Shown: positions 1 through 8,480, counted from the stretch's first letter. The stretch: DNA of 64,000 nucleotides from Nocardia flavorosea (GCF_015477805.1 NZ_JADLQL010000003.1:372001-436000), one strand, 5' to 3'. Program-made: numbers and translations. Notes: generated by a model from the letters alone, not told the origin.

Positions 1-228
1 GGCTCTGTCGTCGATAGTGGACATATCGGGCACCTCCATCAGGGCGTCCGGCGAAGCGGGATGGTTTGTCACCAGGTCTCGGTGTGCGGCTACCTCGCGA
101 CCGGGCCCGGGAAACGGGGTCGGGCCGAATTCTTCCCGGCCGGGCAGGGTGTATCCGGCTTCGACTGCCGGAAGTCCGGCCGGGGACAGCTCGGGCAAGG
201 TGGCGGACTCGCGTGCCGCATCGACCAT
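1..228 (-). CDS. sigE: Probable N-terminus of ECF sigma factor SigE (partial)
   Basis: An open frame runs on the minus strand off the left edge with no stop; only a low-complexity N-terminal region is visible, so no sigma domain can be checked. The call rests on context. In M. tuberculosis the O-methyltransferase Rv1220c is divergent from sigE (Rv1221), and the same O-methyltransferase is divergent here. An ECF-type promoter (312-339) faces this gene. The start is uncertain. ATG 252 is in frame but carries a strong AAGGAGG just inside it. ATG 228 lies 14 bases after that AAGGAGG. ATG 24 has GGAGG eight bases upstream and would leave only eight codons in the window. SigE has alternative starts in mycobacteria, so more than one may be used. 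An unrelated short ORF remains possible. Confidence 0.45.
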   Translation of the reverse strand, partial: MVDAARESATLPELSPAGLPAVEAGYTLPGREEFGPTPFPGPGREVAAHRDLVTNHPASPDALMEVPDMSTIDDRA

Positions 229-311
229 GTGGATGGTGACAACCTCCTTCATCGGGACCGAGGCGTAGGCTCGAAGCAGTGGCCCGGTTCACGGGCCACC
301 TTTACCGGTTA

Positions 312-339
312 CAACGGCCGGGTTGTGCTCCGTTGTTCC
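312..339 (-). promoter_or_regulatory. SigE/SigH-type ECF promoter upstream of sigE
   Basis: Read on the minus strand, GGAAC (339-335) is followed after 19 bases by GTTG (315-312). This fits the GGAAC...GTT pattern of mycobacterial SigE/SigH promoters. It points at the partial sigE gene, which would place that gene under its own or SigH control. Function is inferred from the motif only. Confidence 0.5.
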
Positions 340-476
340 CGGCCGAGGCGTTCGATCGGCTGGTCTTGCGTGGGCCCTACTCTTCACTGTCCCCGTGTGG
401 GCTGGGTGTGGGTAGCCTGAGGGACACCTGAGAATGTTGCGACCAGCTTCGCCGCGTTTGGCATAGCCTCGAGTGC

Positions 477-1109
477 GTGGCATCGAACCTGGAGCGAAAT
501 CTCGCCTACGTCGAAGAATCCGTCGTGGAGGACGAGGTACTGATCAACGCCCGCGAGCGGGCCACCGAACTCGGTGCGGCCCCGGTGCCGCCGTCGGTCG
601 GCGCACTGCTCAGCATGTACGCGCAGTTGCTGGACGCGCGGGCGGTGGTCGAGGTGGGAACCGGTGCCGGGGTCAGCGGGCTATGGCTGCTCGACGGTAT
701 GCGCGAGGACGGCACCCTGACCACCATCGACCCCGAGCCCGAACATCAGCGAGCCGCGAAAGAATCGTTCCGGGCGGCTGAGATTCCCCTGGCGCGGACC
801 CGCCTGATCAACGGCCGCGCACTGGATGTGCTGCCCCGGCTCGCCGACGGCGCCTACGACCTGGTCTTCGTGGACGGCGCACCCATCGAGCATCCGCAGT
901 ACATCGCGGAGGCGGTGCGGCTGTTGCGGCCCGGGGGCGCGGTACTGCTGCACAATGCGCTGCTCGGCGGGCGGGTCCCGGACCCGGCCCACCGGGATGC
1001 CGCCACGCAGGCGGTACGTTCGGCGACCCGGTTCATCGCCGAGGATCCGGGATTGACCAGTGTGCTCATTCCCCTCGGCGACGGATTGCTCTGCGCATCG
1101 AAAGGGTAG
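477..1109 (+). CDS. SAM-dependent O-methyltransferase (Rv1220c-like)
   Basis: Encodes 210 aa with the class I methyltransferase fold of the small-molecule O-methyltransferase (COMT/CCoAOMT-like) family. The SAM-binding glycine motif VEVGTGAGVSG lies at residues 58-68, and an acidic strand end (TTIDPEPEH) at 82-90. The metal-site strand reads FVDGAP at 131-136. Family members usually have a second Asp or Asn here (FIDADK), so metal dependence may be altered. The start is GTG at 477; the GTG at 473 is out of frame. It matches Rv1220c in length and core motifs and sits at the same place, divergent from sigE. The methyl acceptor is unknown. Confidence 0.85.
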   Translation: MASNLERNLAYVEESVVEDEVLINARERATELGAAPVPPSVGALLSMYAQLLDARAVVEVGTGAGVSGLWLLDGMREDGTLTTIDPEPEHQRAAKESFRAAEIPLARTRLINGRALDVLPRLADGAYDLVFVDGAPIEHPQYIAEAVRLLRPGGAVLLHNALLGGRVPDPAHRDAATQAVRSATRFIAEDPGLTSVLIPLGDGLLCASKG

Positions 1110-1757
1110 CTGCGCCGCCCTGGAACGATCACGGCGCGCCCGCCGCGCTCCAGGAAGGCGTCCTGGCCGCCGGACCGGCCGTGCCGCGGGATTCCCTCAT
1201 GGCTGGTCCGTCGGCTCCCCCCCGGCCCCACCGCGCCGGTCGGTCACTCGCGGGCCGGTATCGCACGCTTCCGGCGGCGGAAAACAGCCGCGGCAGAGGA
1301 CACGGACTTCTGGGATGAGTTGAGCCGATGAACACCACTCGGAGCGATGTCGGCCACCGGTGCGCGGCGATACCGATTGCCGCCACTGGTCGGGTGTCGT
1401 AGCGCGCAGGACATCGGCGAGATCGGTAGACGGCAAGTCATCGGTCAGTGGCCGTGGCCGGTACCCGGGTATCGCCGGTCGACCGGGCCGCGCGAATCAC
1501 CCCGGCCGGCGGTGGGGCGTTCCCTGGTGCCGGGGCGTAGCTGTTCTCGAACTCGCCCCTCGGCGCGAGGTTTCGGGCGATTGACAGGGCGGCGTCTGCG
1601 GCGGCCGCCTGCCAGTTCTTTCACGGCCGGGCGTGTGCGCCGTTTCACGCAGGTGGACGGACATTTCGAGGTTGCGGTGGTGGGGCCTCGCGGCGCTCTC
1701 GTTCACGTGTGGATTCTTCTTGACGGAATTTCTACGGTCGTACCTCTTGCGCCTTGA
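1110..1757. other. Noncoding gap between O-methyltransferase and TetR
   Basis: No frame here has convincing protein character on either strand; the overlapping ORFs are Arg/Pro/Ser-rich shadows. A bulged stem (GCCGCCCTGGA at 1114-1124 with TCCAGGAAGGC at 1149-1159) could end the O-methyltransferase transcript. A minus-to-plus 3' tail reading AEDTDFWDELSR then stop, near 1290-1329, looks protein-like but has no supported start. Nothing else was recognised. Confidence 0.4.
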
Positions 1758-1793
1758 CTGAACAACTGTTTAGCGTATTGAACATGCGTTCAA
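1758..1793. promoter_or_regulatory. Two palindromic operators over the TetR start codon
   Basis: TTGAAC-ATGC-GTTCAA (1778-1793) is a perfect 6-4-6 inverted repeat whose centre contains the ATG of the TetR gene (1784). A second small palindrome AACA-AC-TGTT (1761-1770) lies just upstream. Position and symmetry are typical of TetR autoregulation, so the repressor probably controls its own gene and the ABC pair downstream. Confidence 0.6.
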
Positions 1794-2542
1794 GCGATGA
1801 TTTGACCACCCGGGCACGTATCCGTGATGCGGCCGTCGCGCTGTTCGGCGAACAGGGCTTCGGTGTCGGAGTGCGGGCCATCGCAAAGGCCGCAGGAGTA
1901 TCGCCCGGGCTGGTCAACCACCATTTCGGGTCCAAGGACGGGTTGCGTCGCGAATGCGACGACTACATACGGGGAGTGATCCGTGACGCGAAGATGAGCT
2001 TCATGAACCGGCCCTCGGCCGGGAATATGCTGCAGCAGCTGGCGGAGATCGAAGAGTTCGCTCCGATCATCGCCTACCTGATGCGCAGCTTCCAGGCCGG
2101 CGGCGATCTGGCCGCAACGTTGTTCGAGCATATGGTCGCCGACGTCGAGGAGTACCTGGCGGCCGGTGTGGCGTCGGGGGCGCTGCGTAAGCCCCGGGAT
2201 ATGCAGGCCATGGCGCGGTACCTGGCCACGACCAACGGTGGCGGCATGCTGATGTTCCTGCAGACGCACACCCCAGCGGACGGAGTGGTCGACTACCGGC
2301 AGGCCCTGCGCGAGTACGCCGATCAGATGATGCTGCCCGCGCTCGAGATCTACACCGAGGGCCTGCTCGCCGACTCGTCGATGGTGGACGCGTTGCGCGC
2401 GGCCGGGCCGGGGTCCGGTGCGAACCCGGATACCGGCACGGGCCCGGCCGACCAGGAGGCGGCGGCCACCGATGACCGGAGCGGCGCCCGAACCGCGGAT
2501 CCGGGCGCAGGAAATGCCGGCGAGACAGCGGCCGGGCCCTGA
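1784..2542 (+). CDS. TetR-family repressor of the adjacent ABC exporter (RaaS/Rv1219c-like)
   Basis: Encodes 252 aa. The TetR helix-turn-helix spans about residues 12-50, ending in GLVNHHFGSKDGL, and an all-alpha ligand domain runs to about residue 205. Residues 207-252 are a Gly/Pro/Asp/Ala-rich tail not typical of the family. The ATG at 1784 is chosen over the in-frame TTG at 1754 because the Rv1219c protein begins in the same way (MRS) and because a palindrome overlaps this ATG. Order TetR, ABC ATPase, ABC permease matches Rv1219c-1218c-1217c. In M. tuberculosis this regulator (RaaS) represses the exporter; the same role is inferred here. Confidence 0.85.
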   Translation: MRSSDDLTTRARIRDAAVALFGEQGFGVGVRAIAKAAGVSPGLVNHHFGSKDGLRRECDDYIRGVIRDAKMSFMNRPSAGNMLQQLAEIEEFAPIIAYLMRSFQAGGDLAATLFEHMVADVEEYLAAGVASGALRKPRDMQAMARYLATTNGGGMLMFLQTHTPADGVVDYRQALREYADQMMLPALEIYTEGLLADSSMVDALRAAGPGSGANPDTGTGPADQEAAATDDRSGARTADPGAGNAGETAAGP

Positions 2543-2867
2543 ACACGGTTCCGCTTCGGAGCCCGCAGCAGAACCGGGCACCGATCGCCGCGGAGAATCA
2601 GGCCGCCCCGGCCGCGGGATACGGTCCGTGCACCTGCGGGCGGCGCCGCCACGAATGATCCGGCGAAGCCGCTGTGGAAGATACGGCCGGGCCGGCGCAT
2701 GAGAAGCAATGGCCGGGCTCCGCTGTGCATGCCGTGGGCGACCGGGCCCGCTGTGCCGGAGTCGATCGGCCCCGGCTCCGGGAAATCGGCAAATCGCAGC
2801 CGGCTGTCCGGTGCATGCGCACCTATTCGTTCCAGATTTCTATTTCTGTTTCCAACAAGGAGATTCG
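2543..2867. other. Noncoding leader between TetR and ABC ATPase
   Basis: No protein-like frame was seen. The ATPase frame stays open upstream to 2709, but that extension is Arg/Cys-rich and lacks ABC character. The last 40 bases are AT-richer than the surroundings and carry the CAAGGAG ribosome binding site for the ATG at 2868. A promoter may lie here but no clear motif was found. Confidence 0.4.
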
Positions 2868-3788
2868 ATGATTTCGGCAATTGAGATCCGGGATCTGCAC
2901 AAGCACTTCGGCCGGGTCCGCGCACTCGACGGACTGAATCTGCAGGTGTCCGACGGTGAAGTCCACGGATTCCTCGGGCCCAACGGAGCCGGGAAATCCA
3001 CCACCATCCGGATCCTGCTGGGACTGCTGGCACGTACCAGCGGTGAGGTGCGGATGCTCGGCCGCGACCCCTGGGCCGAGGCGGTATCGCTACATCGCGA
3101 AATCGCCTACGTTCCGGGTGACGTAACCCTGTGGCCGTCGCTGAGCGGCGGCGAGACCATCGACCTGCTCGCGGCGATGCGCGGCGGTCTCGATACCGCG
3201 CGGCGCGCCGAGCTGATCGAACGGTTCGAGCTCGATCCCCGCAAGAAGGCGCGCACGTATTCCAAAGGTAACCGGCAGAAGGTAGCGCTCATCTCCGCGT
3301 TCTCCTCGCATGCCCGGTTACTGCTGCTCGACGAGCCGACCTCCGGCCTGGACCCGCTGATGGAACAGGTGTTCCGCGAATGCGTCGCCGAGGCGGCCGG
3401 ACGCGGGGCCACCGTACTGCTGTCCAGCCATATCCTCTCCGAGGTGGAAGCCCTGTGCGAGCGGGTCACCATCATCCGGTCCGGGCGCACGGTGGAAAGC
3501 GGCACGCTGGCCTCCATGCGGCATCTGAGCCGCACCTCCATCACCGCGGAACTGACCGGTGACCCCGGCGATATCGCGGCGCTACCGGGGGTGGCGGATG
3601 TGAGCCTGGACGATCACACGCTGCACTGCCAGGTGGACGGCGAACATCTCGCCGAACTGGTCCGGGTACTCGGCGACACCGGCGTGCGCAGCCTGATCAG
3701 CCGGCCGCCGACGCTGGAGGAGCTGTTCATGCGGCACTACTCGGTGAACGGCCGGGAGGCCGGCGAATTGCAGGAGGTACGGAAATGA
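2868..3788 (+). CDS. ABC transporter ATP-binding protein (Rv1218c-like, DrrA family)
   Basis: Encodes 306 aa. Walker A GPNGAGKST is at residues 38-46, a variant signature YSKGNRQK at 131-138, Walker B LLLLDEP at 151-157 and H-loop SSH at 186-188, followed by a DrrA-type C-terminal region. It should energise the permease encoded next, with which it overlaps by four bases (ATGA). The start is ATG 2868, preceded by AAGGAG. In mycobacteria the homologous pair exports several antibiotics; substrates here are unknown. Expression is probably under the upstream TetR. Confidence 0.9.
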   Translation: MISAIEIRDLHKHFGRVRALDGLNLQVSDGEVHGFLGPNGAGKSTTIRILLGLLARTSGEVRMLGRDPWAEAVSLHREIAYVPGDVTLWPSLSGGETIDLLAAMRGGLDTARRAELIERFELDPRKKARTYSKGNRQKVALISAFSSHARLLLLDEPTSGLDPLMEQVFRECVAEAAGRGATVLLSSHILSEVEALCERVTIIRSGRTVESGTLASMRHLSRTSITAELTGDPGDIAALPGVADVSLDDHTLHCQVDGEHLAELVRVLGDTGVRSLISRPPTLEELFMRHYSVNGREAGELQEVRK

Positions 3789-5440
3789 CCACGGCCGTGG
3801 CCGGCGCCCGGCCGAGCATGTTCGACACGATGTCCGCGGGTACCGAATTCACCGGCACCCTCCGGCTGCTACGCCTCTATCTGCGGCGGGACCGGATCGT
3901 GGCGCCGCTGTGGATCCTGCTGCTGTCCGTGCCTTTGGGGTCGGTGTATGTGGCCAGTATCGAATCGGTGTACCCGACCGCGGCCGACCGCGCCTCGTTC
4001 GCGGCCACCATTCTGGCCAGTCCGGCGCAGCTGGCGATGTACGGGCCGGTCTACGACACCTCCCTCGGTGCCGTGGGAATCTGGAAAGCGGGGATGTTCC
4101 ACACCTTGATCGCCGTGGCCACCATCCTCACGGTGATCCGGCACACCCGGGCGGAAGAGGAGTCCGGCCGCACCGAAGTGCTGGCCGCCACCTCCATCGG
4201 CCGGTACTCGAGCCTGGCGGCGGCGCTACTGCTGGCCCTCGGCGGTGCACTGCTGACCGGTCTCATCGGGGCGGCGAGCCTGACCGCGGCCGGTGTTCCG
4301 GCCGCCGGATCACTGGCTTTCGGGCTCGCGCTCGCCGGGTCGGGGATGGTATTCGCGGCGGTTGCCGCCGTAACCGCACAGGTCTGCTCGGGGGCCCGGC
4401 TCGCTCGCGGGCTGGCGTTCGCGACGCTCGCGGTGACCTTCACCCTGCGTGCCGTGGGCGACGCGCAAGCGGGTGCGGGGCCGGTCAACCCACTGACCTG
4501 GTTGTCGCCGCAGGGCTGGTCGCTGCAGGTCCGGCCCTATGCGGGCGACCACTGGTGGGTGCTGCTGTTGCATCTGGCGCTGCTCACGATCATGGTCGCG
4601 GTGGCCTTCACCCTGTTGCGCCGGCGCGATGTCGGCGCCGGCCTGCTCGCCGAACGACTCGGGCCCGCGGCGGCCGGCCCCGCGCTGACCGGCCCGTTCG
4701 GTCTGGCGGTCCGGCTGCAGCGCGGCGCTCTACTCGGGTGGGGTATCGGAGTCGGACTGTACGGCCTGGTGATCGGGAGCATCGTCAACGGTATCGGCGA
4801 CAGTTTCGGCAGCAACGACACCCTGCGTGAGCTGATCACTCGGATGGGCGGCACGGATTCGCTGGAGGATTCGTTCGTCAGCTACGCGTTCACCATGCTG
4901 GGGATCGCGGGCGCGGCGTACGCGGTTTCGGCGGCGCTGCGGATGTTCGGCGAGGAGAACGGTCACCATGCCGAATCGGTACTCAGCGGCGCAGTCGGCC
5001 GGATCCGCTGGGTGGCCTCTCATCTGGTGTTCGCCCTCGGCGGCCCGGTGGTGATCATGCTGACCGCCGGTCTGCTCGGCGGGCTGGCCTACGGAATCGC
5101 CGCCGGTGATATCGGCGGCACACTGCCCGGAATGCTGGCGGCCGCGCTGGTCCAGCTGCCCGCGATCTGGTTCTTCGCGGCGGCCACGGTTGCGCTGTTC
5201 GGTCTGGTGCCGCGCTGGACGCCGGTGGCGTGGGGGTTGCTGACCGCCGCGATCGCGGTCTTCCTGCTGGGCTCCATCTCCGGTGCCCCGCAATGGCTGC
5301 GGAATCTGGAGCCGTTCAGTCACGCACCGAAGGTGCCGGGCGTGGAATACAGCGTGACTCCCACGCTCCTCGTCACGGCCGTCGCCGTGGTGCTGCTGGC
5401 GGTAGGACTGGCCGGAATGCGCGGCCGTGACGTGCGCTGA
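3785..5440 (+). CDS. ABC-2 type exporter permease (Rv1217c-like)
   Basis: Encodes 551 aa with about twelve hydrophobic segments, arranged as two ABC-2 repeats. This is the large single-chain permease form found with Rv1218c/tetronasin-resistance ATPases. The motif RHTRAEEESGRTE after the first repeat's early helices is characteristic of that family. The start ATG overlaps the ATPase stop, indicating translational coupling. It is followed by a strong hairpin (5457-5499) before the convergent glgC. It probably exports hydrophobic drugs or lipids across the inner membrane. Confidence 0.9.
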   Translation: MTTAVAGARPSMFDTMSAGTEFTGTLRLLRLYLRRDRIVAPLWILLLSVPLGSVYVASIESVYPTAADRASFAATILASPAQLAMYGPVYDTSLGAVGIWKAGMFHTLIAVATILTVIRHTRAEEESGRTEVLAATSIGRYSSLAAALLLALGGALLTGLIGAASLTAAGVPAAGSLAFGLALAGSGMVFAAVAAVTAQVCSGARLARGLAFATLAVTFTLRAVGDAQAGAGPVNPLTWLSPQGWSLQVRPYAGDHWWVLLLHLALLTIMVAVAFTLLRRRDVGAGLLAERLGPAAAGPALTGPFGLAVRLQRGALLGWGIGVGLYGLVIGSIVNGIGDSFGSNDTLRELITRMGGTDSLEDSFVSYAFTMLGIAGAAYAVSAALRMFGEENGHHAESVLSGAVGRIRWVASHLVFALGGPVVIMLTAGLLGGLAYGIAAGDIGGTLPGMLAAALVQLPAIWFFAAATVALFGLVPRWTPVAWGLLTAAIAVFLLGSISGAPQWLRNLEPFSHAPKVPGVEYSVTPTLLVTAVAVVLLAVGLAGMRGRDVR

Positions 5441-5456
5441 CCCTGTTGCGAGGGAT

Positions 5457-5499
5457 GCGGCCGTGTATTCCGAGACCTACCGCTCGGAAGCACGGCCGC
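5457..5499. terminator. Bidirectional hairpin terminator
   Basis: GCGGCCGTG (5457-5465) pairs with CACGGCCGC (5491-5499), and inside it CCGAG (5470-5474) pairs with CTCGG (5483-5487). It lies between the convergent ABC permease and glgC, so it can serve both strands. No T-run follows, as is common in actinobacteria. Confidence 0.7.
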
Positions 5500-5591
5500 T
5501 TCGGTGCGGCCGGTACCCGGCTCTCCCAACCTCACGGGAAGCACTGCTGCTCTGGCATCGATGGGCCGTCTGCCGGCCGAACGGAGCCGGA

Positions 5592-6806
5592 TCAGACCCA
5601 GGTGCCCTTGCCGACGGTGACCACGCCGCCGTTGCTGATGGCAAACCGGCTGCGGTCGCGATCCAGATCGACTCCGATGATCTCGCCCTCGGACACCATC
5701 ACGTTCTTGTCCAGGATCGCGCGCCGGACCACCGCGCCGCGCCCGATCCGCACGCCGGGCATCAGCACACTGCCCTCGACCGTGGCACCCTCGTCCACCT
5801 GCACGTTCGCGCTCAGTACCGAATTGCGGACCGTTGCCGCCGACAGGATACTGCCGGCTCCGACTATGGATTCCTGGGCCAGCCCGCCGCGGGCGAATTT
5901 CGCGGGCGGCAGATTCTCGGCGGCACCGCGGATGGGCCAGTGCCGGTTGTAGAGGTTGAAAACGGGATTCACCGACACCAGATCCATATGGGCTTCGTAG
6001 AAGGCGTCGATGGTGCCGACATCGCGCCAGTAACCGCGGTCGCGGTCGGTGGCGCCGGGAACGTCGTTGTCAGCGAAATCGTAGACGGCGGCCTGCCCCG
6101 CGGCGACCAGACCGGGAATGATGTCGCCGCCCATATCGTGATCGGAATCCGAATTCTCCGCATCCGCCTTGATCGAATCCACCAGCGCCTTGGTGGTGAA
6201 CACGTAGTTGCCCATCGAGGCGAAGGTCGCATTCGGATCGTCGGGAATTCCCGGTGGATGGGCCGGTTTTTCCAGGAAGCCGACGATACGCCCGGATTCG
6301 TCGGAATCTATACAGCCGAAAGCGCTCGCCTCGCTGCGCGGCACCCGTATCCCGGCGACCGTGACCCCGGCGCCCGAATCGATATGGGCGGCGACCATCT
6401 GCTCCGGATCCATCCGGTAGACGTGATCGGCGCCGAACACCACGATGTAATCGGGGTCCTCGTCGTAGATGAGATTCAGCGACTGCATGATCGCGTCGGC
6501 GCTCCCGGTGTACCAGCGCGGGCCGAGCCGCTGCTGCGCGGGTACCGGGGTGATGTATTCACCGGCGAAACCGGACAGCCGCCAGGTCTGCGATATGTGG
6601 CGGTCCAGGGAATGCGATTTGTATTGGGTGAGCACGCACAGCCGGAGAAAACCGGCATTGACCAGATTGCTCAGTACGAAGTCGATGAGGCGGTAGGCGC
6701 CACCGAACGGAACTGCCGGCTTGGCGCGGTCGGCGGTCAAGGGAAAGAGTCGCTTGCCCTCGCCACCGGCGAGCACGATTCCGAGTACGTGCGGCTGGCT
6801 CCTCAC
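5592..6806 (-). CDS. glgC: Glucose-1-phosphate adenylyltransferase
   Basis: Encodes 404 aa, the same length as the mycobacterial GlgC. It makes ADP-glucose from glucose-1-phosphate and ATP for glycogen and capsular alpha-glucan. The nucleotidyltransferase motif GIVLAGGEGKRLFPLT is at residues 9-24, RAKPAVPFGGAYRLIDF follows, and a left-handed beta-helix of hexapeptide repeats fills the last quarter. GADHVYRMD and the catalytic-region sequence GCIDSDESG are present. It is divergent from glgA with about 90 bases between starts, so the two steps of glucan synthesis share a control region. Confidence 0.97.
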   Translation of the reverse strand: MRSQPHVLGIVLAGGEGKRLFPLTADRAKPAVPFGGAYRLIDFVLSNLVNAGFLRLCVLTQYKSHSLDRHISQTWRLSGFAGEYITPVPAQQRLGPRWYTGSADAIMQSLNLIYDEDPDYIVVFGADHVYRMDPEQMVAAHIDSGAGVTVAGIRVPRSEASAFGCIDSDESGRIVGFLEKPAHPPGIPDDPNATFASMGNYVFTTKALVDSIKADAENSDSDHDMGGDIIPGLVAAGQAAVYDFADNDVPGATDRDRGYWRDVGTIDAFYEAHMDLVSVNPVFNLYNRHWPIRGAAENLPPAKFARGGLAQESIVGAGSILSAATVRNSVLSANVQVDEGATVEGSVLMPGVRIGRGAVVRRAILDKNVMVSEGEIIGVDLDRDRSRFAISNGGVVTVGKGTWV

Positions 6807-6847
6807 AGAGCCAAACCTACCGAACCAGGTGGTCGGCGGGCGTCGGC

Positions 6848-6892
6848 CGCTCGGTGGCTGCCGTGAAACCGCCGCTCGGCGGCTACCGTGAA
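6848..6892. repeat. 20-bp direct repeat in the glgC-glgA control region
   Basis: CGCTCGGTGGCTGCCGTGAA (6848-6867) recurs at 6873-6892 with two changes, giving a 25-bp period. It lies between the divergent glgC and glgA starts. It may be a local duplication or paired regulator sites; the sequence alone does not decide. Confidence 0.6.
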
Positions 6893-6895
6893 TCC

Positions 6896-8122
6896 GTGAG
6901 TTTCGGTTCCAGTGGTGTGGACACGGCGCCCGGATCAGCGGCGGGTGATCCGCTACGGGTGGCCGTGCTGACCCGAGAATATCCGCCCGAGGTCTACGGC
7001 GGGGCCGGCGTGCATGTCACCGAACTGGTGGCCCGGCTGCGCCGGATGAGCACGGTGGCCGTGCACTGTATGGGGGTACCGCGGGCGGCGGCCCGGGTGC
7101 ACGATACGGATCCTGCGCTGGCGGGCGCCAATCCGGCACTGCAGATGATGTCGGCGCAACTGCGGATGGCCGACGCCGTGGGCGCCGTGGACATAGTTCA
7201 TTCGCATACCTGGTACGCGGGTCTGGCTGGGCATCTGGCGGCGACGCTGTACGGGATCCCGCATGTGGTCACCACGCATTCATTGGAACCGCGCCGGCCG
7301 TGGAAGGCCGAACAACTCGGTGGCGGGTACCGGTTGTCGTCGTGGTCGGAGCGCAACGCACTGGAACACGCCGATGCGGTGATCGCGGTGAGCGACTGGA
7401 TGCGCCGCGATGTCCTCGACGCCTACCCCGCCCTGGATCCCGGCCGGGTGCACGTAGTGCGCAACGGTATCGACGCCGAGGTCTGGCATCCGGGGCCCCC
7501 GGCACCCGGCAGCCGCCGGATCCTTGATGAACTGGGAGTACGGCCGGACCGGCCGCTGGCGGTGTTCGTCGGCCGGATCACCCGTCAGAAAGGTGTCGGG
7601 CATCTGCTGGCCGCGGCACGTGAGATCGATCCGGAGATCCAGCTGGTCCTGTGTGCCGGCGCACCCGACACCCCGCAACTGGAGGCCGAGGTCGCCGCTG
7701 CCGTGGCCGGGCTGCACCGGCAGCGCGGCAATATCTTCTGGGTGCGGGAGATGCTGCCGACCGAACAGATCCGCCAGCTGCTGGCCACGGCCACGGTCTT
7801 CGTCTGCCCGTCGGTCTACGAACCTCTCGGGATCGTCAATCTCGAGGCGATGGCCTGTGCCACGGCCGTGGTGGCCTCCGATGTCGGCGGAATCCCCGAG
7901 GTGGTCGCCGACGGCGGCACCGGGCGGCTGGTGCACTTCGACGCGGGCGCGACCGCGGCCTACGAGCATGCCCTCGCCACCGCGATCAACGAACTCGCCG
8001 GTGATCCGGCCCGCGCGGCCGAATTCGGAGCCGCGGGCCGCGACCGCGCCCGGGCGGAATTCGACTGGTTCCGGATCGCCGAACAGACCGTGGACGTATA
8101 TCGCACGGTGGCGAAACACTGA
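6896..8122 (+). CDS. glgA: GT4 glycosyltransferase, glycogen synthase (GlgA/GlgM type)
   Basis: Encodes 408 aa, a GT-B fold transferase of the actinobacterial GlgA/GlgM group. In mycobacteria this enzyme builds maltose-1-phosphate or elongates glucan from ADP-glucose. LTREYPPEVYGGAGVHV is near the N-terminus. The GT4 motif FVGRITRQKG lies centrally, and the donor-binding E-x7-E stretch is within VYEPLGIVNLEAMACA. The start is placed at GTG 6896; another in-frame GTG at 6854 lies inside the direct repeat, and homologs begin close to RVAVLTREYP, about 20 codons later, so the first residues are uncertain. Its 3' end abuts a decayed hemoglobin gene on the other strand. Confidence 0.93.
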   Translation: MSFGSSGVDTAPGSAAGDPLRVAVLTREYPPEVYGGAGVHVTELVARLRRMSTVAVHCMGVPRAAARVHDTDPALAGANPALQMMSAQLRMADAVGAVDIVHSHTWYAGLAGHLAATLYGIPHVVTTHSLEPRRPWKAEQLGGGYRLSSWSERNALEHADAVIAVSDWMRRDVLDAYPALDPGRVHVVRNGIDAEVWHPGPPAPGSRRILDELGVRPDRPLAVFVGRITRQKGVGHLLAAAREIDPEIQLVLCAGAPDTPQLEAEVAAAVAGLHRQRGNIFWVREMLPTEQIRQLLATATVFVCPSVYEPLGIVNLEAMACATAVVASDVGGIPEVVADGGTGRLVHFDAGATAAYEHALATAINELAGDPARAAEFGAAGRDRARAEFDWFRIAEQTVDVYRTVAKH

Positions 8123-8123
8123 G

Positions 8124-8480
8124 ACTCCACCGCCCCGATGATCTCGGCGACCGTCTCCTCGTCCGCACCGGCGGCGGTGAACGATGCGGTCGGACGCCCG
8201 GCCATCAGGTCGAAATGATGCATGGTGATGCCCCCTGATGCACCTATTTCATCGGTGCACCGGTGTAGGGTTCCGGACCGCCGAGCGCAGCGGCGAAGAA
8301 CTCGGCCTGCCTACCGCGCAGCCGGGACATACTCGTTCCGGTGAAGAACTCCGTGAGCTCGGTATCGGCGAGGACCCGGGTACAGAAATCGGCGACGAAG
8401 GCTTCCGATGCCTCGTATCCGCCGATCCGGTCGAAGCGGGTGGCGGGTGGCCGAAGGTGGAATCCGCATGCGATACGCGC
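8124..8480 (-). pseudogene. glbN: Truncated hemoglobin (GlbN/trHbN family) pseudogene
   Basis: Reading leftwards from 8435, a clean frame encodes FDRIGGYEASEAF, then VLADTELTEFFTGTSMSRL, then EFFAAALGGPEPYTGAPMK. This is unmistakably group I truncated hemoglobin. The frame then meets TAG (8246-8244) where homologs have Gln (K-Q-VHQG; CAG to TAG). It resumes after a small frameshift at the ITMHHF segment (ATG at 8223), which keeps the proximal His, and continues to EEIIGAVE-like sequence before fading into the glgA 3' end. No start codon is in frame upstream: a TAA precedes it, and the ATG-bearing frame is shifted. The B10 Tyr that binds O2/NO reads Cys (DFCTRVLAD). Three independent lesions argue against a single sequencing error. 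Confidence 0.85.

Noticed and set aside
1347..1757. A 136-codon gene between the O-methyltransferase and TetR
   Set aside because: Arg/Pro/Ser-rich sequence with no motif or ribosome binding site; it ends inside the TetR operator.
5427..6866. A 479-codon plus-strand frame
   Set aside because: Antisense to glgC and without family motifs; glgC is complete on the other strand.
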